In this document: piece after piece, positions 8,221 to 15,702 of the stretch | Layout of the letters: each line of letters starts with the position of its first letter | Numbering within the stretch: position 1 is the first letter of the stretch | NCBI GenBank assembly: GCA_964343365.1 | Contig: CAYFJI010000016.1 | Span: forward strand, 1-26,282 | Length of the DNA stretch: 26,282 nt | Source: CAJXWH01 sp964343365 | GTDB taxonomy: Bacteria; Pseudomonadota; Gammaproteobacteria; Arenicellales; UBA868 | Reading direction: 5' to 3' | Notes under the pieces: model-generated | The model's database searches: none | What the model saw: only the letters and a program-made list of their open reading frames with translations | Told to the model about the DNA's origin: nothing | Made by a program: the position numbers and the translations under genes

Positions 8221-10653
8221 TTAGTTGAAACCTAATCCAGCACTAATACCATCTATAGCACTACTAGAAATAGTCCCTAAATCTCTCAATTCTATTTGAA
8301 AAAGAAAGCTGGAATTACCCTCCCAACTTCCCATAGTCTCTTCCCGTTCATGATCAAGCTTAAACTGCGTTGACCAACAACATGCATCATAGTTAATGCT
8401 TAAGCCAGTCTGTAAATTAGTTTTGTTTCTGAATGAATAAATATTCTCAACTCCGACTAACCAATTCCTATAAAAAGGCCACTCAAGATCAGAAATCAAT
8501 TGTTCTTTTGATTTGCTTGGGTTGAACCTATAAGATAAGCCGATACGGCTTCTATGATGCTCATAGTCTAAATTGACATCTGAAGACAATATTTTTTTAT
8601 CATTCCAATTCCATACTAAATCCAATGAACTAGATAACTGATCGGTAAAATTAACACTTATTTCTCCAAATAGATCCGAATATCTATTCGTCATTGGTTC
8701 TAAACTCGGCTTTTCTCGAACTCGGCGTTGATCCAAATAAAACATTTGGGCTACCCCGCCTTGAAGTCTTTGTTTACCGGATCCAGATTGGATTAGTCTA
8801 GTGGAGAGACCTAATGTGACTCGATTAGTATCACCCACACGATCGGTACGATGGAATCGGTTGGGTGAGAAGTACTTAGACATTGAATCTAATTCAAACT
8901 CACTATCATCAAATAACGGCTGATCATCCTGATTGACATAAGGTGCATAAGCATAATAAACCCTTGGCTCTAAAGTCTGTAGCCAATAATTCTCAAAACC
9001 GTAGCTTTTTCTTTCAAATATAAGCCCAGAATCGAAACTGATAACGGGCACAACAAGATTAGGACGTAAACTATAATTTCCCAACCTCTCATTCAGACTG
9101 TAAGATATAAGATCAAGATCTACCCGAGAACGAGAAAAACCGTAACGTTCTTCCTGCTGAAACAAAATACTTGGTCGCAAATTGAAACGGCTGCCTGTAA
9201 CTTTTGAAGGAGCCGCATGCTCGAAACGAGTCCAGCTTGCGTTCAATTCTGATTGTAGCGCCTGCTCTCGTAATTTTGCTTTCCAATCCAAAGAAAGTTC
9301 AGGTAATCTCGCATAAGGGCTATTTTTCTCTTGAATAAGAGGATCAATAATCTGATGGTCGGAAAAAAGAATGCCAAAATTTAGATCGTCATCGGGTAGA
9401 ATTTGATCACTACGCCTATATTCCGCGCTAAAGCTTTGAGGTACATGATCTGCACTATCTGCACCTAAAGTATCACCAAAATCATCCAAATAATCGCGGT
9501 CAGATACATAGCCCAGATCAAGTTTACTGTTCCAGTGCTCACCAAATTGCTGTCGATGAAGCAATGTTGCTCCGTAACGCTTGCTGCCAAATTTCCTATC
9601 TTTATCAATAAACTCAGCGCCGACCCGACCATCAAATCCTCCAAAAGTAGTTGTGCCAATGTATCTATATTCACCTCTAAAAAGAGTCCCACGCCTTGTC
9701 ATATGATCTATGGTTATCGTTGCGTCTCTATTTGATGCTATGTTCAAGTAGTACGGTGTAACTAAGCGGAAGCCATAGTCATCTCCAAATCCAAAAGAGG
9801 GAAAAAGAAAACCTGTTTTTCGTTCATCCGAAATAGGGAAAGTTAAGATTGGAAAATAAAAAATTGGAGTATCAAAAAAACGAACACTAAGATCACGGCC
9901 CGTCGCCTCACCAGTACCATGATCGAAAATAACTTGACTGGCAACTAAAACAACGCTGTCATCACCATCGGGGCACCTTGAAAGTCTAACGTTGTTTAAT
10001 CTTTGTCGATCATGTCCGTCAAAGTAGGCACGCTGAGCATAACCCCGCATAACCGACACTGGCCCAACTAAAGACAATGGCTCTATTGTATTTTGATCAC
10101 AACTATTTTGATTGCTACATCTAGGAGCCTCATAAGCAGTGTCAGCTTGATTAAAAGATACCTCATCAGCGTAACCAATTTGCGTTTCAAAATCGAGCTG
10201 AAGCGCACTAGCCTCTATACGATCACCATTGCTAGTATGCATCACAACGTTCCCCATCGCTTCTATTAAACTATTATCTTTACCATACATAATATGATCA
10301 GCATATATTGCTTCTGCACCCTTAATTACACTCGCATTACCAGCTAGAGATATTGTTCCGGATCGAGGCATATCAATTTGATCTGCCTCAAGTTGAAAAG
10401 GCATGTTTGAGGAATCTCGCCCAATAAACGGAATAATAGTGGATGGAGTTTGAATCTGATCAATTCGACAAATTGATGTTTCAGTATAAAACTCCGAATT
10501 CGTAGTTAGACTATTTTGAGCCATAGCAAATGAACTAAATGGTGCTAAAGACAATATAAAAAACATCCGAATCCATATCATCACCATATTTAAATCACTT
10601 TCACAGCAAAACCTCAAATCTATTTTACTAATTTCCTTAATATACTTAGACAT
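8221..10653 (-). CDS. lptD: LPS-assembly outer-membrane protein LptD
   Basis: LptD is the beta-barrel that, with LptE, inserts lipopolysaccharide into the outer leaflet. From ATG 10653 it has 810 residues. A periplasmic jellyroll (about residues 85-165, with the FQLEADQIDMPRSGTISLAG start) precedes a long barrel that ends in a C-terminal aromatic-Asn (GLGFN). The disulfide cysteines are recognisable: Cys62 near the mature N-terminus, Cys227 in SRCPDGDDS, and the pair Cys758-Cys759 in DACCW. An insertion before Cys227 adds Cys179 and Cys185. ATG 10653 overlaps the lipB stop by eight bases. ATG 10587 is an alternative start that would give a compact signal peptide (MVMIWIRMFFILSLAPFSSF). The overlap implies translational coupling to lipB, and surA follows. 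Confidence 0.92.
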   Translation of the reverse strand: MSKYIKEISKIDLRFCCESDLNMVMIWIRMFFILSLAPFSSFAMAQNSLTTNSEFYTETSICRIDQIQTPSTIIPFIGRDSSNMPFQLEADQIDMPRSGTISLAGNASVIKGAEAIYADHIMYGKDNSLIEAMGNVVMHTSNGDRIEASALQLDFETQIGYADEVSFNQADTAYEAPRCSNQNSCDQNTIEPLSLVGPVSVMRGYAQRAYFDGHDRQRLNNVRLSRCPDGDDSVVLVASQVIFDHGTGEATGRDLSVRFFDTPIFYFPILTFPISDERKTGFLFPSFGFGDDYGFRLVTPYYLNIASNRDATITIDHMTRRGTLFRGEYRYIGTTTFGGFDGRVGAEFIDKDRKFGSKRYGATLLHRQQFGEHWNSKLDLGYVSDRDYLDDFGDTLGADSADHVPQSFSAEYRRSDQILPDDDLNFGILFSDHQIIDPLIQEKNSPYARLPELSLDWKAKLREQALQSELNASWTRFEHAAPSKVTGSRFNLRPSILFQQEERYGFSRSRVDLDLISYSLNERLGNYSLRPNLVVPVISFDSGLIFERKSYGFENYWLQTLEPRVYYAYAPYVNQDDQPLFDDSEFELDSMSKYFSPNRFHRTDRVGDTNRVTLGLSTRLIQSGSGKQRLQGGVAQMFYLDQRRVREKPSLEPMTNRYSDLFGEISVNFTDQLSSSLDLVWNWNDKKILSSDVNLDYEHHRSRIGLSYRFNPSKSKEQLISDLEWPFYRNWLVGVENIYSFRNKTNLQTGLSINYDACCWSTQFKLDHEREETMGSWEGNSSFLFQIELRDLGTISSSAIDGISAGLGFN

Positions 10654-11317
10654 AGGTTTCAATTTTTGAAATACTGCTAGTGCTATATAAAACTTCCCCG
10701 TAGCTCAATTTAGACGTTAATCTCTCAATTATTGCCCGTACTACCTGCTGGGTTCCAATATCTATGCCGAGATCTTTTAATTGAGTTACCCGAAGATCGA
10801 CATATCCGCAAGGATCAATAAAATCAAAAGGAGACAAATCCATATCCACATTTATACAAAAACCATGGTAGGAGCAACCTCCACGAATTCTAATACCGAT
10901 TGCAGCAAGCTTAGCGTCCCCCACATAAACGCCTGGCGCTCCTTCCCGCATATTTCCAAAAATCTCGTAGCTTGCTAAAAATTCGATTACTGTGAGCTGT
11001 ACAATTCTGATTAAGTGACGAACGCTTAACTTGAGTCTACGTAAATCAAATAAAAGATAGAATACACTTTGTCCAGGACCATGATAAGTAATTTTCCCAC
11101 CCCGATCGACATCAACCAATGCAATCTCTCCTCCTTTTTGCCGAGGTTTATCCCGGGAACTTACACCTCGAGTATATACTGGAGGATGCTCGACGATCCA
11201 AATTTCATCTAATGTAGAATCTGAACGATTCTCGGTCCATCTACGCATATAGTCTGCAACTGGTCGATATTGAGATGTGCCAAAATTTCGAACCATAACA
11301 GGAGAACTTGATTTCAC
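10646..11317 (-). CDS. lipB: Octanoyltransferase LipB
   Basis: LipB moves the octanoyl group from acyl carrier protein to lipoyl domains, the first step of lipoate synthesis. The 223-residue protein contains the RGGKITYHGPGQ substrate motif (about 72-83), the catalytic lysine in DAKLAAIGIRI (Lys136) and the catalytic cysteine in IDPCGYVDLRVTQL (Cys170). I chose GTG 11317 because it gives nearly the same N-terminal length as E. coli LipB before the VRNFG segment; ATG 11296 is the alternative, and neither has a strong ribosome binding site. It lies 15 bases after ybeD, as in many Gammaproteobacteria, but lipA, which usually comes next, is replaced by lptD, whose start overlaps the lipB stop by eight bases. 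Confidence 0.94.
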   Translation of the reverse strand: MKSSSPVMVRNFGTSQYRPVADYMRRWTENRSDSTLDEIWIVEHPPVYTRGVSSRDKPRQKGGEIALVDVDRGGKITYHGPGQSVFYLLFDLRRLKLSVRHLIRIVQLTVIEFLASYEIFGNMREGAPGVYVGDAKLAAIGIRIRGGCSYHGFCINVDMDLSPFDFIDPCGYVDLRVTQLKDLGIDIGTQQVVRAIIERLTSKLSYGEVLYSTSSISKIETYV

Positions 11318-11332
11318 TCTGTTTCTCGATTT

Positions 11333-11596
11333 CTACAAAGTCATTAGGACATCAGGTTCACTATTCAGATCCATATAAATGGCATCTAACTGTGCACGAT
11401 TGTTCGCCTCAATAACACAGGTTATAGCAATGTAACGACCTTCTCGACTAAGTCTAGAGCGTATACCAAGTATCTCTCCATCACCTAAATGACGGCTAAC
11501 TATCCTATAAATTTGACTCTCCAATTCACTACTCCAGTGCCCCATAGCTTTCACTTCAAAGCGACACGGAAATTCCAATAAATCATTATTAACCAA
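11333..11596 (-). CDS. ybeD: DUF493 family protein YbeD
   Basis: This 87-residue protein belongs to the YbeD/DUF493 family, a small ACT-like alpha/beta fold of uncertain role that usually lies between dacA and lipB, as here. The LLEFPCRFEVKAMG opening and the C-terminal ending in DVLMTL line up with E. coli YbeD. The start is unusual. The frame has a stop three codons upstream and no early ATG or GTG, so TTG 11596 is the only normal start codon near the family N-terminus. A weak GGAATTGG-like purine stretch precedes it. Gaps are 25 bases to dacA and 15 to lipB, consistent with one transcript. Confidence 0.88.
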   Translation of the reverse strand: MVNNDLLEFPCRFEVKAMGHWSSELESQIYRIVSRHLGDGEILGIRSRLSREGRYIAITCVIEANNRAQLDAIYMDLNSEPDVLMTL

Positions 11597-11621
11597 TCTA
11601 TGCTACCAATTCCGTAATCCA

Positions 11622-12791
11622 TCAACGCAGCTGCAATCGGATCTCATCAAATATCCGGCTGGGCCACGAACCAAGATTTATAGCACTCAAGGTAACCAAT
11701 GGGTAAGTACCAATACCTTCTCCCTGAAGGCTTAAAACAATAGTTCCAACTTCGGCATTTTTATCCAGTGGAGCTATTATCGGCTCATCTATTTCAATTA
11801 CCGCCTCAAGTCCTGATCGAGCGCCTTTTGGAAGAATCAGCTGGATATCAGTTGGAACCCCAACCGTTAAAGTTTTTTGATCACCCTTGTATACTTTGAC
11901 ATCATTTAAAACAGCTGTGCCAGTACGATATATCCGATGCAATTCATAAGCAGCGAACCCATATTTGAGTAACGCATATACGGACTCAGCTCGTGCCGAA
12001 GGACTTTCTGCACCAAACACCGTAGCGATAATTCGAAAATTCTCCTCCTTCGCCGAGCCAACTAAACAATATCCAGCAACCTCGGTGTGGCCAGTCTTTA
12101 CGCCATCAATTGTGTCATCTCTACCAAGTAGAGGATTTCTATTTCTCTGAGTGATGTTGTTCCATGTAAATTCTCTAATGGCGTAATAGCCATACATATC
12201 TGGAAATTCACGGATTATAGCGGCAGCCACTAGACTAATATCTCTGGCCGTACTGAAATGATCTGGGTCTGGCCAACCAGTACTATTGACAAAATTGCTA
12301 TTCTTTAATCCAAGTTCTGTCGCAACTTGATTCATTAGTCCTGCAAAACTTTCTTCGCTGCCGGCAATATGTTCCGCTAAAGCTACAGCCGCATCATTAC
12401 CTGATTGCACTATCATGCCTAGCAACAAATTTTCCACCGAAATCTTCTCATTCGGCTCGATAAACATTCTGGATCCACCAGTTCGCCATGCTTTTTCACT
12501 AACCACAACCTCTTCATCGAGCTGAACATTTCCCAGGCGGATCTCACGGAAGACTATGTAGGCAGTCATGAGTTTACTTAAACTAGCTGGCTCCAATCTC
12601 TCATCAGGATTCTCAGCGGCAATTATTAGTCCGGTTTCGGGATGCATAAGGACCCAGGAGATTCCATTCACTTTAGGAGGTGGCATCTTCGATTCCATTT
12701 CATCAGGAAGTTCAGATTCATATCCGCTAACAGAAAGTGCTACCATCCAAGCCACTAAAAAAGTTAACACACGCACTTTATTTTTCATCAT
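11622..12791 (-). CDS. dacA: D-alanyl-D-alanine carboxypeptidase (PBP5/6 type)
   Basis: This enzyme removes the terminal D-alanine from peptidoglycan pentapeptides in the periplasm. The 389-residue protein has an N-terminal signal segment (hydrophobic to about residue 23). The three penicillin-binding motifs are SLSK at 70-73, SGN at 130-132 and KTG at 232-234. A beta-rich C-terminal domain follows, ending in an amphipathic tail (WPSRIFDEIRLQLR) that would anchor it to the inner membrane. The start ATG 12791 has an AGG six bases upstream. It sits between rlpA (19-base gap) and ybeD (25-base gap), the typical gammaproteobacterial arrangement. Confidence 0.95.
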   Translation of the reverse strand: MMKNKVRVLTFLVAWMVALSVSGYESELPDEMESKMPPPKVNGISWVLMHPETGLIIAAENPDERLEPASLSKLMTAYIVFREIRLGNVQLDEEVVVSEKAWRTGGSRMFIEPNEKISVENLLLGMIVQSGNDAAVALAEHIAGSEESFAGLMNQVATELGLKNSNFVNSTGWPDPDHFSTARDISLVAAAIIREFPDMYGYYAIREFTWNNITQRNRNPLLGRDDTIDGVKTGHTEVAGYCLVGSAKEENFRIIATVFGAESPSARAESVYALLKYGFAAYELHRIYRTGTAVLNDVKVYKGDQKTLTVGVPTDIQLILPKGARSGLEAVIEIDEPIIAPLDKNAEVGTIVLSLQGEGIGTYPLVTLSAINLGSWPSRIFDEIRLQLR

Positions 12792-12810
12792 ATTTTACCT
12801 AACAATTTTC

Positions 12811-13608
12811 TTAATACATTTTAGGGGAACGTCCACTAACTGATCGTATCTTAGAAATGTAGTCATTTAATTCCTGATCATTCGATATTGGTCCTAGCCG
12901 AACACGATAGTAAACCAATTCACCTATGTTCTCAGAAAATATATCGACCGAACCTATATTCAATTTTCGCAGTCGAGCGCTTAGATTTTCAGCATTCTCA
13001 GGCAACCTAAATCTGCCAGCCTCAAGAAATACTCCAGATTTACTTGCCCTTGCCTGCTCATTTTTAATTCTAATGGATGTAACTTCTACTTTTGTAGTGC
13101 CTTGTTCAACCAAACCAATCTTGCGTGCGGCTACGTAAGATAGATCGATTATTCGTCCCTTTAGAAATGGACCTCTATCATTTACTCGGACTACAACACT
13201 AACATCTGTATCAAGTCGGCGAACTCTAACATAAGTCGGCAATGGTAATGTCTTATGCGCCGCAGTCATCTTATACATATCATATATCTCACCACTAGAA
13301 GTGGTGCGTCCATGAAATTTTTTTCCATACCAACTAGCTTCACCGATCTCCCTATATCCATCGGCAGATTGAGTTGGGTAGTAGCGCTGCCCAAACACTG
13401 TATATGGAGCGTTTCCTATGCGAGATCTAGGTTCCTGCCTCGGCACTGCTTCATCAACGCGCTCCAAATCTACATCGGCCTTGAGAGGGGGTCCATCATC
13501 CTGATAATACGCACCTCCAGAGCTTTTTGTGACTGGTCTTTCAGGTGTAACACTACAGGCCGATAGGACAAATGTCGAAACAATAACGCTAAAAAAAAAT
13601 TTAATCAC
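12811..13608 (-). CDS. rlpA: Septal ring lytic transglycosylase lipoprotein RlpA
   Basis: RlpA is an outer-membrane lipoprotein that, in Pseudomonas, cleaves glycan strands lacking stem peptides at division sites. The 265-residue protein has a lipobox LSAC with the lipidated cysteine at 18. A double-psi beta-barrel domain spans about 88-175, with Glu90 in GEASWYG, His118 in AAHKTLP and Asp144 in VNDRGPF matching the expected active-site residues. A peptidoglycan-binding SPOR domain runs from about 192 to the end. The start is GTG 13608, 15 bases after mltB. RlpA variants outside Pseudomonas may lack activity, so enzymatic function is inferred from the retained residues. Confidence 0.93.
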   Translation of the reverse strand: MIKFFFSVIVSTFVLSACSVTPERPVTKSSGGAYYQDDGPPLKADVDLERVDEAVPRQEPRSRIGNAPYTVFGQRYYPTQSADGYREIGEASWYGKKFHGRTTSSGEIYDMYKMTAAHKTLPLPTYVRVRRLDTDVSVVVRVNDRGPFLKGRIIDLSYVAARKIGLVEQGTTKVEVTSIRIKNEQARASKSGVFLEAGRFRLPENAENLSARLRKLNIGSVDIFSENIGELVYYRVRLGPISNDQELNDYISKIRSVSGRSPKMY

Positions 13609-13623
13609 GTTTAATGCTCAAAT

Positions 13624-14610
13624 CTAAGGTTTAGCTATTTTCTCAGATAATTCAAAAACTGACATAGCATAATTCTGGCTTCGGTTATATCGAGTAAGAA
13701 CAAAAAAATTCGGGTAGGCAATGCGAAATTCACTACCATAATCGTTATCTAGTTTAATTATTCCTACTTTATCATCTTTAAAATCCTCGACTTCCAATTG
13801 AATACCCTTATTTATCAAACTCGATATAGAAATATCTGGATTAAAGCCTTTAGTCACATAGACGCTAATTGTTTCTCCATCTTCTTTAGAAACATTTTTC
13901 ACAATAGGCTCATCAGTTTTCCATCCATGTCTTTTTAAGTAACTCGCCACACTACCGATAGCATCCTCTGTGCTATCAATAAGATTAGCATGTCCATCGC
14001 CATCAAAATCAATTGCATAGTGCCGATAACTCGTAGGCATAAATTGTGGAATTCCGATTGCCCCAGCATAGGAGCCTTTTACTTCTAAAGGATCAAAGAA
14101 ACCATCATGAGCGAGCATCAGAAATTCACTCAATTCCCCTGAGAAATAAGAACTCCGGCGTGGATATTCGACGGATAATGTGGTCAATGAATCAAGAACA
14201 CGTCGGCGACCAGTAACCATGCCATAACGGGTTTCAACACCGATTATTGCAACTATGATTTCTTGCGGAATCCCAAATTCAATTTCGGCACGACTCAAAA
14301 TTTCTGAATTTTCTTTTAAGAATTTTCTCCCATTCTGAATTGATTTACGTGTCAAAAACCGTTTCTTATATTCATTCCACTTTAAGCTCTCAGCTGGTCG
14401 TTCCATGATCTCTACAATAGTCATATCTAGCTTTGCTTCTCCCAACCAGTAATCTAAAAGATCACGATCAAGTCCGTTGTCCGCAACTAGAGTATCAATT
14501 ATTGACACAAGTCTAGGATAAGCATCCAATTTCAAACCATAGGCAATTGACCCAAAAAAAATAATTACTATAACGAAGAATAAGGCCATAGATCTTTTGA
14601 TTAACTTCAT
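13624..14610 (-). CDS. mltB: Lytic murein transglycosylase, MltB family
   Basis: This enzyme cleaves peptidoglycan glycan strands with 1,6-anhydro product formation. The 328-residue protein has a hydrophobic N-terminal segment at about 7-25, the catalytic glutamate Glu126 in GVETRYG, the AGAIGIPQFMPTSYRHYA block that lines the cleft, and a calcium-binding EF-hand-like loop FDGDGHANLID. No lipobox cysteine is present in the signal region, so unlike E. coli MltB it is probably a soluble periplasmic or signal-anchored form. It follows rodA by 18 bases and precedes rlpA by 15, the classical order. Confidence 0.92.
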   Translation of the reverse strand: MKLIKRSMALFFVIVIIFFGSIAYGLKLDAYPRLVSIIDTLVADNGLDRDLLDYWLGEAKLDMTIVEIMERPAESLKWNEYKKRFLTRKSIQNGRKFLKENSEILSRAEIEFGIPQEIIVAIIGVETRYGMVTGRRRVLDSLTTLSVEYPRRSSYFSGELSEFLMLAHDGFFDPLEVKGSYAGAIGIPQFMPTSYRHYAIDFDGDGHANLIDSTEDAIGSVASYLKRHGWKTDEPIVKNVSKEDGETISVYVTKGFNPDISISSLINKGIQLEVEDFKDDKVGIIKLDNDYGSEFRIAYPNFFVLTRYNRSQNYAMSVFELSEKIAKP

Positions 14611-14628
14611 AGCTTTATCTATTCTTAA

Positions 14629-15702
14629 CTATCTCATTAAACGTTTATGTGTGCTTGCGCTCATTATTACTCCAAATGCGGCCATCACCGTTACCATTGA
14701 AGTTCCACCGTAACTTATTAATGGTAATGGAATTCCAACTACAGGTAGAACACCAGTAACCATCGCCGTATTAACGAAAATATAGAAAAAGAATGTGAGC
14801 GCAAGACTTCCAACTAATAGGCGTGTATAACTATCTTCTGCTTTATAAGCTAAAACGAGAGCTCTTCCTACTACAAATAAGTAAAGCACTATTAAAACGA
14901 TAGCCCCGATCAAACCAAACTCTTCTGCATAGACTGCAAAGATAAAATCGGTACTTCTTTCGGGAATAAATTCAAGTTGCGATTGAGTTCCATTCAACCA
15001 ACCCTTCCCCGCGATACCAGCAGAACCAACTGCAATTTGCGATTGGATAATATGGTAGCCAGAGCCCATCGGATCATCCCATGGATTGAACATTGTCACA
15101 ATTCTCCTTCTCTGGTGATCATGTAACTGGTACCATAGATATGGCGCTATCGCCGCAACAAAAGCGATCATCGTGAGAAGATAACGCCAACGAACACCAG
15201 CCAAGAAAATTACTGATAAACCTGAGAAAATTAGCAGTATAGCGGTTCCGAGATCAGGCTGCATCGCAACCAAAAAACTTGGCAAAAGAATTGCGATTCC
15301 GGCAAATATCAGATCTATCATCTTTGGTGGCAACGGTCTACGAGTTAGAACCCATACGACAACCATCGGAATCGCAAGTTTCATAACTTCAGATGGCTGA
15401 AACCGAAGTATTCCCAATTCGAGCCAGCTTTGTGCTCCACGACCAACATAACCCACCCATAATACTAGTACCAGACTGCCCATACTGAAGAAAAATAAAT
15501 GGGGCGACCAACGTCGCAACGAATGCGGAGGAATTTGTGCTATTGATAATAATATAAATAAAGATATAAGTATTCTAATACCATGACGTTGAAGAAGATC
15601 CCAATTCTCTCCACCTGCACTAAAAACAATAAACAGTCCAGCTATAAGTAGCATAATAATGCCAAGAAATAATGCCCCATCAATATGAAGCCGGTTAACC
15701 AA
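14629..15702 (-). CDS. rodA: Rod-shape SEDS peptidoglycan glycosyltransferase RodA
   Basis: RodA polymerises lipid II into glycan strands within the elongasome, paired with PBP2. It is a polytopic membrane protein with SEDS blocks WLNGTQSQLEFIPERSTDF (the catalytic aspartate is the one in STDF) and the C-terminal GIPLPLISYGGTSM. The open frame extends back to 15822, but that segment runs inside mrdA and adds 40 charged residues without family likeness. I place the start at TTG 15702: the sequence GGAAGGA at 15711-15717 lies eight bases upstream, and the product (357 residues, VNRLHIDGALFLG) begins just before the first membrane helix, like homologues. TTG 15708 is an alternative. The start overlaps the mrdA stop by eight bases. 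Confidence 0.93.
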   Translation of the reverse strand: MVNRLHIDGALFLGIIMLLIAGLFIVFSAGGENWDLLQRHGIRILISLFILLSIAQIPPHSLRRWSPHLFFFSMGSLVLVLWVGYVGRGAQSWLELGILRFQPSEVMKLAIPMVVVWVLTRRPLPPKMIDLIFAGIAILLPSFLVAMQPDLGTAILLIFSGLSVIFLAGVRWRYLLTMIAFVAAIAPYLWYQLHDHQRRRIVTMFNPWDDPMGSGYHIIQSQIAVGSAGIAGKGWLNGTQSQLEFIPERSTDFIFAVYAEEFGLIGAIVLIVLYLFVVGRALVLAYKAEDSYTRLLVGSLALTFFFYIFVNTAMVTGVLPVVGIPLPLISYGGTSMVTVMAAFGVIMSASTHKRLMR

